The translations under genes were made by a program, and so were the position numbers. Source: CAYMRB01 sp964392615 (lineage in GTDB: Bacteria; Planctomycetota; UBA8108). Taken from it: DNA of 5,358 nucleotides. The notes under the pieces were generated by a model. The model was not told where the DNA came from, ran no database searches, and was given only the letters and a program-made list of their open reading frames with translations. Below, piece by piece: positions 1 through 5,358 of this stretch (the stretch's first letter is position 1; each line of letters opens with the position of its first letter). The DNA is taken from contig CAYMRB010000570.1 in the NCBI GenBank assembly GCA_964392615.1, positions 1 through 5,358 on the forward strand, in the 5' to 3' direction.

Positions 1-602
1 CCGGTGCGTGTCGTGTAGGTGGCGAGGAACGCGAACGGGGCGGCAGGGTTGTCCTTGCGTTCGGCGAGGTGGAAGTGGACGCGGCCGACGAGGTTCCAGA
101 CGGGATTCAGTGCGTGAAGGAACTCGACGACGGTGCCATCGAACGCGTCGAGCTGTTCGTGGCAGGCCGCTTCGATGGCCGTCCACTGTCGTTCGAGGAC
201 GGACGTCGACAGGTACTCGCCGCCGGTCATCGGCGGGCAGCGTTCGACGAGCTCCACGAGTTCCTCCAGCGGCGCGGGAACGGAGAATTCGCGGCGGTGT
301 TCCTCGAGGTCGGGAACGACGCGAAGCCGCGTCACGAACAGGCGGCCGAGCTCGCGCCAGTGGGCGAGCAGGGGAGGCAGCGTCGAGGTCACCTCGACGG
401 CGCCGAGGTGGAACAGGCCGTGGCCCTCGCCGCGGTCGAACGCGGCGCGGATCCGGTCGACAAGAGCGTCGTCGAGCTCCGCCGCGTCTGCTGGCATCGA
501 CTCGGCGGCCGACGTCGCCACGGGAGGCGTCTCTTCGAGCACGAGGTGCCCGTGCGGCGTGAGGGTGAGGCCGAGGGGCGAGGTGGCTGTGCGGGGCGTC
601 AT
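1..602 (-). CDS. SNF2-family DEAD/DEAH-box helicase, N-terminal part (cut by window edge)
   Basis: The minus-strand frame opens with ATG at 602-600 and stays open to base 1, giving about 200 residues with no stop. The translation starts MTPRTATSPLGLTLTPHGHL and contains GHGLFHLGAVEV, PPMTGGEYL, NPVWNLVGRVHFHLAE and PFAFLATYT. From memory of the family, these are the hallmarks of the N-terminal region of large bacterial SNF2-related helicases of roughly 1000 residues or more, which often carry the SNF2 helicase (DUF3670) domain. The ATPase motifs (Walker A, DEAH) would lie beyond the window, so the activity, presumably ATP-driven remodelling or translocation on nucleic acid, is inferred. The start overlaps the stop of the preceding small gene as ATGA. 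No clear Shine-Dalgarno motif precedes it, so translation is probably coupled. Its in-vivo role is unknown; relatives occur in both housekeeping-like and defence-like contexts. Confidence 0.85.
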   Translation of the reverse strand, partial: MTPRTATSPLGLTLTPHGHLVLEETPPVATSAAESMPADAAELDDALVDRIRAAFDRGEGHGLFHLGAVEVTSTLPPLLAHWRELGRLFVTRLRVVPDLEEHRREFSVPAPLEELVELVERCPPMTGGEYLSTSVLERQWTAIEAACHEQLDAFDGTVVEFLHALNPVWNLVGRVHFHLAERKDNPAAPFAFLATYTTRT

Positions 603-790
603 GTCGTCGGTTCGGGCCGCAGCTTGTTCTTCTTCAGTACGAAGTAGCCGATCCACTTCTCGGAGGCCGCGACGTAGAGGCGGTTCTCGTCGTTATTCGG
701 CAGCTCCTCGCGCCGGCTCGCGAAGCGCGACGGGAGCCTTCTTCTTGGCGCGGCGATCAGCCGGCGCTCGGCGGCGAACGGCCCGATCAC
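599..790 (-). CDS. Small hypothetical protein, doubly truncated paralogue of the 2257-2595 gene
   Basis: This is a 63-residue frame. GTG codons occur at 793 and 790. The 790 start is preferred because GAGGA lies six bases upstream of it and it overlaps the stop of the previous gene as GTGA. Its stop overlaps the helicase ATG as ATGA. The C-terminal half reads EELPNNDENRLYVAASEKWI then GYFVLKKNKLRP. This matches the core of the 112-residue protein at 2257-2595 (EELSTNEENRLFVAVSEKWI then GYFVLEDELRP), with one extra codon. The first 25 or so residues are Arg-rich and unrelated to that paralogue, and the last 35-40 residues of the paralogue are missing. It may be a decayed fragment kept in frame between two coupled genes, or a real mini-protein. 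Function is unknown. The homology is directly visible; expression is inferred from the two overlaps. Confidence 0.55.
   Translation of the reverse strand: MIGPFAAERRLIAAPRRRLPSRFASRREELPNNDENRLYVAASEKWIGYFVLKKNKLRPEPTT
639..723 (-). repeat. Direct repeat copy 1 of an 85-bp block (pairs with 2420-2504)
   Basis: Aligned without gaps to 2420-2504, 74 of 85 bases are identical by hand count. Similarity continues to about base 611 on the low side with a 3-base indel, and stops abruptly above 723. Both copies are coding, in the same frame and orientation, and bracket the 410-residue gene. Confidence 0.85.
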
Positions 791-2019
791 CACGCGTCCT
801 CGGGCGGGTCGTCATCCTCCCTCCAGGTCTTGCCGGCGCGCACCTCGGGAAGCAGGATTCGAATGCCCTGGTTGTCCGATGGGGTGAGCCAGAGCATGCG
901 CGTGAAGACGCCCGCGGCATCCTCATGGCGGTCGAGACGCCACAGGCAGAGGCCGAAGCCGTGCAGGCAGCGCAGGTACGGGCGGTTGTCGACGCGGCCC
1001 CACGGCAGCAATCCGTCGAAGTCGTCGCTCAGGGACAGCTCGCCGATGTGCGCACCCATTTCGTAATGGCGGCCGGCCTTCTCGGGATCGTGGTCGAACG
1101 CGAAGTTGCCGAGGTGAGCGTGAGCGTCGAGGCAGCGCAGGTCGGCCGTGAGCAGCTCGCCGAGGATCTTCTCGGCACCGGCGCGATCGCCGGCGGCGCA
1201 GAGATCGCTCGCTTCGATGACGGGATCGCTGTCCCAGTCCATGGGGTCTTCGCCTGGTGTGACTCGTTCCATCTCGAAGGACGGGCGTGGGCCGCGGGCG
1301 ATGATCTCCCGTGCCCATTCCTCGAGCGGCTCGCCCTCTTCACCCCAGTACTGCTCGTTCGGATCCCAGGGCCATTCGTCGCGAAGCTCGAGCGGCGCGA
1401 GGTCGAGTGCGAACACGTCGACGCGGTGGCTGACGACGTCGCCGGACAGATACGGGTGCTTGGCGTGAATCCACGCCTTGCGGGGATCGACGGTGACGAT
1501 CTCGCCGGCGACGAGCTTCCAGGCGCCCGCGGAGCGCAGCGTGAGGTCGCGCTCGGTGCCGAGGACGCGGCAGCGCGCGGTACGTTCTCTCGGCGCGAGC
1601 ACGACGAGCTCGATCGGGCTGTCGAGGTCGATGTCGTCGAGAGTCGCTTTGTGACGCAGGGTGCCGCGGCCGGCTGTCGCTCCGGATGGAGCCGCTGCTG
1701 CGATCGGATCGGCGCCGAGCCACTTCCGGTACACGGCAACGAACTGCGCGCCGCCAGAGCCCGGTGAGAACGCGACCTCGTTCGCCGCGACGACATGTTC
1801 ACTGCCGTCGGAGCGTGCGCATCGCGCCGTCAGGCCGAGTCGGGTATTGCCGTCGTAGTCGATCGCGAGGACGGAGACCGCCTCGCCGATGATGAACGCG
1901 TCGTCCGGCAGGGGGACGTGCTCCGCGAACGCGCGGTGGAGCGCGCGGAGCTGCTCGCCGTCGGTTCGGGCATCGCCGAGGACGTGGTCGAGGAGGGCGT
2001 CGATTTCCGATCGGCTCAT
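787..2019 (-). CDS. Hypothetical protein with C-terminal TPR-like repeats
   Basis: This is a 410-residue soluble protein with no signal peptide or membrane segment. The frame is open back to an ATG at 2250, but the first 77 residues of that longer version are Arg/Pro-rich and look non-coding. The ATG at 2019 (MSRSEIDALL) begins convincing protein; an ATG at 2109 is a further alternative. Residues 1-40 look helical. Residues 41-210 look mostly beta, with hydrophobic/charged alternation such as IELVVLAPRE and AGEIVTVDPR. Residues 265-325 and 345-396 form Ala/Leu-rich helical pairs of TPR type, for example GFGLCLWRLDRHEDAAGVF then TRMLWLTPSDNQGIR. TPR folds usually mediate protein contacts. The C-terminus is acidic (EDDDPPEDAW). 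The stop overlaps the next gene as GTGA, placing it first in a coupled unit with the small gene and the SNF2 helicase. Function is not recognised; a scaffold or partner for the helicase is only a guess. Confidence 0.75.
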   Translation of the reverse strand: MSRSEIDALLDHVLGDARTDGEQLRALHRAFAEHVPLPDDAFIIGEAVSVLAIDYDGNTRLGLTARCARSDGSEHVVAANEVAFSPGSGGAQFVAVYRKWLGADPIAAAAPSGATAGRGTLRHKATLDDIDLDSPIELVVLAPRERTARCRVLGTERDLTLRSAGAWKLVAGEIVTVDPRKAWIHAKHPYLSGDVVSHRVDVFALDLAPLELRDEWPWDPNEQYWGEEGEPLEEWAREIIARGPRPSFEMERVTPGEDPMDWDSDPVIEASDLCAAGDRAGAEKILGELLTADLRCLDAHAHLGNFAFDHDPEKAGRHYEMGAHIGELSLSDDFDGLLPWGRVDNRPYLRCLHGFGLCLWRLDRHEDAAGVFTRMLWLTPSDNQGIRILLPEVRAGKTWREDDDPPEDAW

Positions 2020-2256
2020 GGCGGGGGCGTCTCGAAGGTTGCCAGAGGCGGGGATTGTCGCCAGCGCGGACGGTGGGGTCCAGGGGATGGTTCGGGCGGC
2101 TCGCGCCATGTCGAGCCAGGTTGCCACGGGCGAGAGCACGGGAGCGTGCGGGCACGCGGACGCTCCGAGACCGTTGCGATGTCGCCTCGAGGCCATCGCC
2201 GACAAGGAACGGTGGCGCGGGCGTTCGAAGCGGGGGCCGATAGGCGACACCTCGCT
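2020..2256. other. Intergenic region upstream of the 410-residue gene
   Basis: These 237 bases separate the stop of the 112-residue gene from the preferred start of the 410-residue gene. No convincing promoter, terminator or RNA gene is seen. Read on the minus strand, TGGCAACCT occurs twice, at 2126-2118 and 2045-2037. Each copy lies shortly upstream of an in-frame ATG (2109 and 2019). Any promoter for the helicase operon should lie here, unless the operon is read through from the 112-residue gene. Confidence 0.5.
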
Positions 2257-2595
2257 CTACCTGATCGGCACGATCTCATCCGGCCCGGGAGTGTCCGAGG
2301 TGAAGCCGGTGCAGGGCTTCGCGTCCACGGGGCTGATCTGCACCCACGTCACCGTGTCGAAGACCAGCGAGTAGGGGCGAGCCGGATCATCGGGATTCGG
2401 CCGGAGCTCGTCCTCCAGCACGAAGTATCCGATCCACTTCTCGGAGACCGCGACGAAGAGTCGGTTCTCCTCGTTCGTCGACAGCTCTTCGGGCAGGCTC
2501 GCGATGCTCAAGGTCACGACCTGCGAGCGTGGCCCCTCGTGCAGTCGAAACTTGTTCTCCAGAACATCGTAGTTCGTGTGGACCCCGATGTGCAC
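2257..2595 (-). CDS. Conserved-looking hypothetical protein (SEKWIGYFVL core)
   Basis: This is a 112-residue protein starting at GTG 2595, with GGAG eight bases upstream. No ATG, GTG or TTG lies between this codon and the in-frame stop at 2658-2656, so the start is well defined. The translation begins MHIGVHTNYDVLENKFRLHE. It is rich in alternating hydrophobic and polar residues, suggesting a small beta-rich soluble domain. There is no signal peptide, membrane segment or metal-binding cluster. The central part (ENRLFVAVSEKWIGYFVLED) is duplicated in the truncated gene at 599-790, showing that this stretch is translated and under protein-level constraint. The C-terminal part (YSLVFDTVTWVQISPVDAKP) is present only here. 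Function is not recognised. It sits between the exopolysaccharide unit and the helicase operon, 238 bases upstream of the 410-residue gene. Confidence 0.75.
   Translation of the reverse strand: MHIGVHTNYDVLENKFRLHEGPRSQVVTLSIASLPEELSTNEENRLFVAVSEKWIGYFVLEDELRPNPDDPARPYSLVFDTVTWVQISPVDAKPCTGFTSDTPGPDEIVPIR
2420..2504 (-). repeat. Direct repeat copy 2 of an 85-bp block (pairs with 639-723)
   Basis: This is the coding core of the 112-residue gene. By hand count, 74 of 85 positions match 639-723 without gaps. This copy lies inside the longer, apparently intact gene, so it is probably the parental form. Confidence 0.85.
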
Positions 2596-2657
2596 TGCTC
2601 GTACTCCGACTTGGCGCCCTTGGAAGACCTCGTAGGCTTCCCCCTTTCGACCGTCTC

Positions 2658-2686
2658 ACTGTACGCATCCGCGCGCGGGACGGGAA
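2658..2686 (-). promoter_or_regulatory. Weak candidate sigma-70-type promoter for the 112-residue gene
   Basis: On the minus strand, TTCCCG (2686-2681) and TACAGT (2663-2658) are separated by 17 bases. They match the -35 and -10 consensus at 3/6 and 4/6 positions. The site lies about 60 bases upstream of the GTG start and downstream of the palindrome that may end the previous unit. Spacing and location fit, but the boxes are poor and chance is a real explanation. Confidence 0.2.
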
Positions 2687-2736
2687 GCCTGGATTTCGTC
2701 GGGGCGGTCGCGCGGAAACTGTCGTCGCGCCGCGAG

Positions 2737-2760
2737 GAAGGCCGGGTCGACCCGGCCTTC
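2737..2760 (-). terminator. Perfect 24-bp palindrome, probable hairpin terminator after the sugar transferase gene
   Basis: The sequence GAAGGCCGGG, TCGA, CCCGGCCTTC is a perfect inverted repeat. It can form a 10-bp GC-rich stem with a four-base loop. It begins 13 bases after the stop codon of the sugar transferase gene. No T-tract follows on either strand, so it is not a textbook intrinsic terminator. It could act as a hairpin-only terminator, an RNA 3'-end stabiliser, or a site for a dimeric DNA-binding protein. Confidence 0.55.
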
Positions 2761-2773
2761 GAAGGTCCTGCAG

Positions 2774-4546
2774 TCAGCGGTCCCCGTCCGCCTCAGCCCC
2801 ACGCGTCGCGTCCGTCGTCACCGTCGACTCGCCGCTCCCACTCGCCTCATGCTCCCGCCACGGCCACGTGCGCAGCCATCTCGGCGTCAGCACGACGAAC
2901 GTGCGCCACAGGATCCACAGGTCGAGGCCGAAGCTGACCCGCTCGGAGTACTCGGTGTCCCAGCGGATCCACTCCTGGAAGTCGAGGCCGGGTTGGCGTG
3001 TGCGCATCACCTGCCAGAGCCCGGTGACGCCGGGGCGGACGCTAAGGCGAGCGCGGCGCCAGGCCGGGTTGAACTGGTTCTCGCTGAAGGGGCTCGGGCG
3101 CGGACCGACGATCGACATGTGGCCGGCGAGCACGTTGAGCATCTGGGGCAGCTCGTCGATGTTCGTCTTCCGTAGGATGCGGCCGGACCACGTCAGGCGC
3201 GGGTCGTTCTCCATGAAGAACTGCGGGCCGTCGGCGCCGCTTTCGTCGATGAGCTTCGCCTTCATCTCCTCAGCGTTGCGCCGCATGCTGCGGAACTTCA
3301 GGCAGCCGAAGTCGCGGCCGCCGACGGTCTCGCGCGTGTGCGAGAAGAAGATCGGCCAGCCGTCCTCGATCCAGACCACGATCGCCGCGACGAGCATGAC
3401 CGGTAGGGACAGCGTCAGCACGACGAGCGCGAAGGCGATGTCGAAGAGTCGTTTGCCGCAGTACCCGACCGGGCCGCACTGAACCGGCAGCGCGGGCCGA
3501 GGCGCGGCGTGAGCGTGCGCGCCGCCGCTCTTCCCGTTCTTCTTGGAGCCGATGCGGCCGTCGGAGCCACGACGATCGCCGCGCGCGACGGCACCGGGCG
3601 CCGGAAACGCCAGCGGAGGCGCGTCGGGGCGCGACGCGGGATCGTCCCAGAGCACGCACGGGCCGACGACGCTCGCACCGCGCGGTATGCATCGGCCAGC
3701 GCCGATCCAGACGGGGCCGACGATGGTGGCGTCGGGCTCGATGGTTGACGTCGGATCGATCCAGGTCGGGCCGGCGTCGGCGTACGATCGCGCCGGTCGG
3801 GAGGACGGGCCGCCGCTCTCGGAATCGGAGCCAGCCGCGTCGTTGCCGTTGCGGTCGCCGCGCGCAGGACGGGCGGCTGCCGTCCCGGTACCGTGGCATT
3901 CGAGCGCGCGGGCGCGCGGAATCACGTCCGCGGGTTCGGCCCAGCTACTGACGACGTGGCGGACGCAGTCTGTCACTTGCTCGTCGTCCGCGGTGTCGTA
4001 GACGAAGCCGCGAGCGCGGATCGTGGCATCGTTCTCGACGAGGTCGAGCTCCTCGATGCGCCGAGCCGCGGCGTCGGGGTCGGGCGACTCGCGCCAGACT
4101 CGGGCGACGGCCGCGATCGGAGTCAGGCCGACCCACACGCGCTGGGTGTCGGACTTCTCGTAGACGCGCTCGATCCGCACGAAGCGGTCGTTGTCGTCGA
4201 CGCAGACGACGTCGGCGTAGGCGTCGTCCATCGGCGGCACGACTTCGATCTCGAGGAGCCCGGCGCCCATCCAGCCGAGGCGGGAGAGGGGGCGCTTGAG
4301 GTCGAATGAGACGAACCGGTCGCGCGGGACGAGCAGGTAGAGCTCAGCGGTCGCGAGGTCGCCAGGTCGCGCGTCGTGATCGAGGTCTGCCGTCGCGCGG
4401 TCATCCGCCTGCGCAGACACCAGCGCCTCGCCCTGCCGCACGACGCAAACGCCACGCGCCGCCCAGAAGCGATCAGCGAGCTCGGTGGGATCGAGACCCC
4501 AGATAGTCGGCCAACGAGTGCCGACCGGGTCGTATCGGCAGATCAC
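2774..4546 (-). CDS. Polyprenyl-phosphate sugar transferase with N-terminal extension and hexapeptide-like segment
   Basis: This is a 590-residue protein starting at GTG 4546 (MICRYDPVG). The C-terminal domain, about residues 362-560, is a bacterial sugar transferase (WcaJ/WbaP-type monotopic phosphoglycosyl transferase). It has GKRLFDIAFALVV leading into a hydrophobic membrane hairpin (about 368-393), then KFRSM (417-421), IDELPQ with the expected catalytic Asp464-Glu465, SIVGPRP (478-484) and RPGVTGLWQV (504-513). Known members move a sugar phosphate from a UDP-sugar to undecaprenyl phosphate, the first membrane step of exopolysaccharide or O-antigen assembly. Residues 1-215 form a domain I cannot assign (LYLLVPRDRFVSFDLKRP, then VVCVDDNDRFVRIERVY). 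Residues 262-298 contain hexapeptide-like turns (STIEPDATIVGPVWIGAG) typical of left-handed beta-helices. Gly/Ser/Arg-rich linkers separate the parts. The usual four-helix N-terminus of WbaP-like enzymes is absent. It lies 146 bases downstream of the exosortase-like gene, a common pairing in exopolysaccharide loci. Confidence 0.9.
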   Translation of the reverse strand: MICRYDPVGTRWPTIWGLDPTELADRFWAARGVCVVRQGEALVSAQADDRATADLDHDARPGDLATAELYLLVPRDRFVSFDLKRPLSRLGWMGAGLLEIEVVPPMDDAYADVVCVDDNDRFVRIERVYEKSDTQRVWVGLTPIAAVARVWRESPDPDAAARRIEELDLVENDATIRARGFVYDTADDEQVTDCVRHVVSSWAEPADVIPRARALECHGTGTAAARPARGDRNGNDAAGSDSESGGPSSRPARSYADAGPTWIDPTSTIEPDATIVGPVWIGAGRCIPRGASVVGPCVLWDDPASRPDAPPLAFPAPGAVARGDRRGSDGRIGSKKNGKSGGAHAHAAPRPALPVQCGPVGYCGKRLFDIAFALVVLTLSLPVMLVAAIVVWIEDGWPIFFSHTRETVGGRDFGCLKFRSMRRNAEEMKAKLIDESGADGPQFFMENDPRLTWSGRILRKTNIDELPQMLNVLAGHMSIVGPRPSPFSENQFNPAWRRARLSVRPGVTGLWQVMRTRQPGLDFQEWIRWDTEYSERVSFGLDLWILWRTFVVLTPRWLRTWPWREHEASGSGESTVTTDATRGAEADGDR

Positions 4547-4692
4547 GCGCGCAACCCCGTTTCTTTCAGGACCTTCGACAAACCTGCATCCCGTACTCTA
4601 ACCGAGGGGAGCGGGACGCATCCATCGGATTCGCGAGGTCTGCGAGTGCGCGTTCGCTCGTTTTAGGTCGCCGTCAGGGCCAGGCGCGCGGC
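4547..4692. other. Intergenic region between exosortase-like and sugar transferase genes
   Basis: These 146 bases contain no supported gene. The minus strand carries TAGAGT at 4599-4594, a 4/6 match to a -10 box, but no acceptable -35 box at the right spacing. No strong hairpin follows the upstream gene, so read-through from the exosortase-like gene into the sugar transferase is possible. Confidence 0.4.
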
Positions 4693-5358
4693 TCAGTGTG
4701 TCGCGCTGAACCGTGTGGCGGACCTGCCGGTGAGCCACGGCAGCAGCCGGCGGGCGAGGCGCCAGGTTCCCCACAAGAAGAAGAGATGGAGGGTGACGAC
4801 GAGGCAGATGCTGACGACGTCGAATACCGGACTCGCCGGGATGGGCTGCCCGCCGTAAACAACCATGCCGAAGACGAACCGCAAGATGGAGCCGGCGAGA
4901 ACGAAGAGGGGGCTTGCCGCGAGGATCAGGAGGCGGGTCGTCAGGCGAAACGGGCGGCTGAACGCGAAGCCCCAGGCCAGCAGGAAGAGCACGAGGGCGA
5001 GGGTCATGCCGCTCAGACGGCTTTCGCTGAAGATCGACGAGATGCGGCTCTCGGCGCCGATCGCGTCAATGGCGGCCGGGTCGACCGGCAGCGAACCGCT
5101 CGTGCCATCCGCGCCGCTTCCACCGCCGGTCGCGAAGACACTGGTGTCGTAGCCGAGGACTTCGCCGACAGTCGTGTAGACGATCGACGCGAACCCTTGC
5201 AGGCTGGGCATCACCTCGGCGCGCACGAATCCCGGAACGGGTACGAGGAAGAGAGCGGTCGGGAGGACAGGGCGGAACGCGCGGCGGACGCTGCGGCCGA
5301 GGACGGTAATTACCGCACTGACGGTCGCGAGGATGGTGCCTAGGTACGAGACGATCTG
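4693..5358 (-). CDS. Exosortase/archaeosortase-like membrane protein, C-terminal part (cut by window edge)
   Basis: The minus-strand frame is open from base 5358 to a TGA at 4693, giving 221 visible residues; the GTG at 5226 is internal. The upstream part reads ALFLVPVPGFVRAEVMPSLQ, matching the exosortase pattern of a membrane helix ending in a Pro-Gly-Phe turn, followed by a helix and LGYDTSV. After a Gly/Ser-rich stretch come ESRLSGM, two hydrophobic helices, LAGSILRFVFGM and a last helix (VVSICLVVTLHLFFLWG). Exosortases are integral membrane transpeptidases that process PEP-CTERM-like sorting signals, usually alongside exopolysaccharide genes. The catalytic set is Cys in E-x-CSG, an Arg about 45 residues later, and a His about 20 residues after that. 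Here the Arg (codon 4881-4879) is present, but the Cys position is Leu (codon 5016-5014) and the His position looks like Phe or Val. The protein is therefore exosortase-like in fold but possibly not a protease. The next gene, a sugar transferase, fits the family context. Confidence 0.75.
   Translation of the reverse strand, partial: QIVSYLGTILATVSAVITVLGRSVRRAFRPVLPTALFLVPVPGFVRAEVMPSLQGFASIVYTTVGEVLGYDTSVFATGGGSGADGTSGSLPVDPAAIDAIGAESRISSIFSESRLSGMTLALVLFLLAWGFAFSRPFRLTTRLLILAASPLFVLAGSILRFVFGMVVYGGQPIPASPVFDVVSICLVVTLHLFFLWGTWRLARRLLPWLTGRSATRFSATH

Noticed and set aside
133..1767. Long plus-strand open frame (544 residues)
   Set aside because: It runs antisense across the helicase start, the small gene and the 410-residue gene. 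Its first part is Ser/Arg-rich low complexity, and no recognisable motif appears. The minus-strand frames show recognisable family motifs, conserved repeats and gene-like overlaps, so this is a GC-rich shadow.
2020..2250. N-terminal extension of the 410-residue protein to the ATG at 2250
   Set aside because: The 77 extra residues are Arg/Pro/Ala-rich without protein-like patterning, and the downstream ATG at 2019 begins a sensible N-terminus. The longer form cannot be fully excluded.
1795..2937. Plus-strand open frame (380 residues)
   Set aside because: It covers parts of three minus-strand genes and two intergenic regions, including the palindrome. The translation is Arg/Gly-rich with no domain-like features.
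2759..4578. 12-bp inverted match TCGAAGGTCCTG at 2759-2770 (plus) and 4578-4567 (minus), flanking the sugar transferase gene
   Set aside because: In a window of this length one or two 12-bp matches are expected by chance. There is no extension, target duplication or transposase to support a mobile element.
4696..5343. Plus-strand open frame rich in Glu, Asp and Ala (215 residues)
   Set aside because: This is the exact antisense of the exosortase-like membrane gene. The acidic composition is what the complement of hydrophobic codons gives.

Overview
The window is a GC-rich bacterial chromosomal segment. All five supported protein genes plus one small truncated paralogue lie on the minus strand, so transcription runs from high to low coordinates. 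The plus-strand open frames are long but look like antisense shadows of these genes. They have no recognisable protein content and are what a very GC-rich genome produces. An exosortase-like membrane protein followed by a polyprenyl-phosphate sugar transferase with an unusual N-terminal extension suggests a high-GC Planctomycetota or similar Gram-negative-type organism that makes an exopolysaccharide. That placement is an inference from gene content, not a measurement.

Layout in transcription order. (1) 5358-4693: C-terminal part of an exosortase/archaeosortase-like multi-pass membrane protein, cut by the window edge, with two of the three expected catalytic residues apparently replaced. (2) 4546-2774: a 590-residue three-part protein ending in a bacterial sugar transferase (monotopic phosphoglycosyl transferase) domain that keeps its motifs. 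A perfect 24-bp palindrome lies 13 bases beyond its stop and probably marks the end of the exopolysaccharide unit. (3) 2595-2257: a 112-residue hypothetical protein with a good ribosome binding site. (4) 2019-787: a 410-residue hypothetical protein with TPR-like helical pairs near its C-terminus. (5) 790-599: a 63-residue, doubly truncated relative of gene 3. (6) 602 to the left edge: the N-terminal 200 residues of a large SNF2-type DEAD/DEAH-box helicase. This last gene is open at the window edge, so simple closed-ORF calling would miss it.

Genes 4, 5 and 6 are joined by two 4-base stop/start overlaps (GTGA and ATGA), so they look like one translationally coupled operon. Genes 3 and 5 share an ungapped 85-bp block with 74 identical bases. 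The block flanks gene 4 as a direct repeat, pointing to a local duplication or an insertion event.

The most interesting points are the exosortase homologue lacking its Cys and His, the fused architecture of the sugar transferase, and the duplicated hypothetical gene bracketing a helicase-linked operon. No RNA genes, CRISPR arrays or transposases were recognised.
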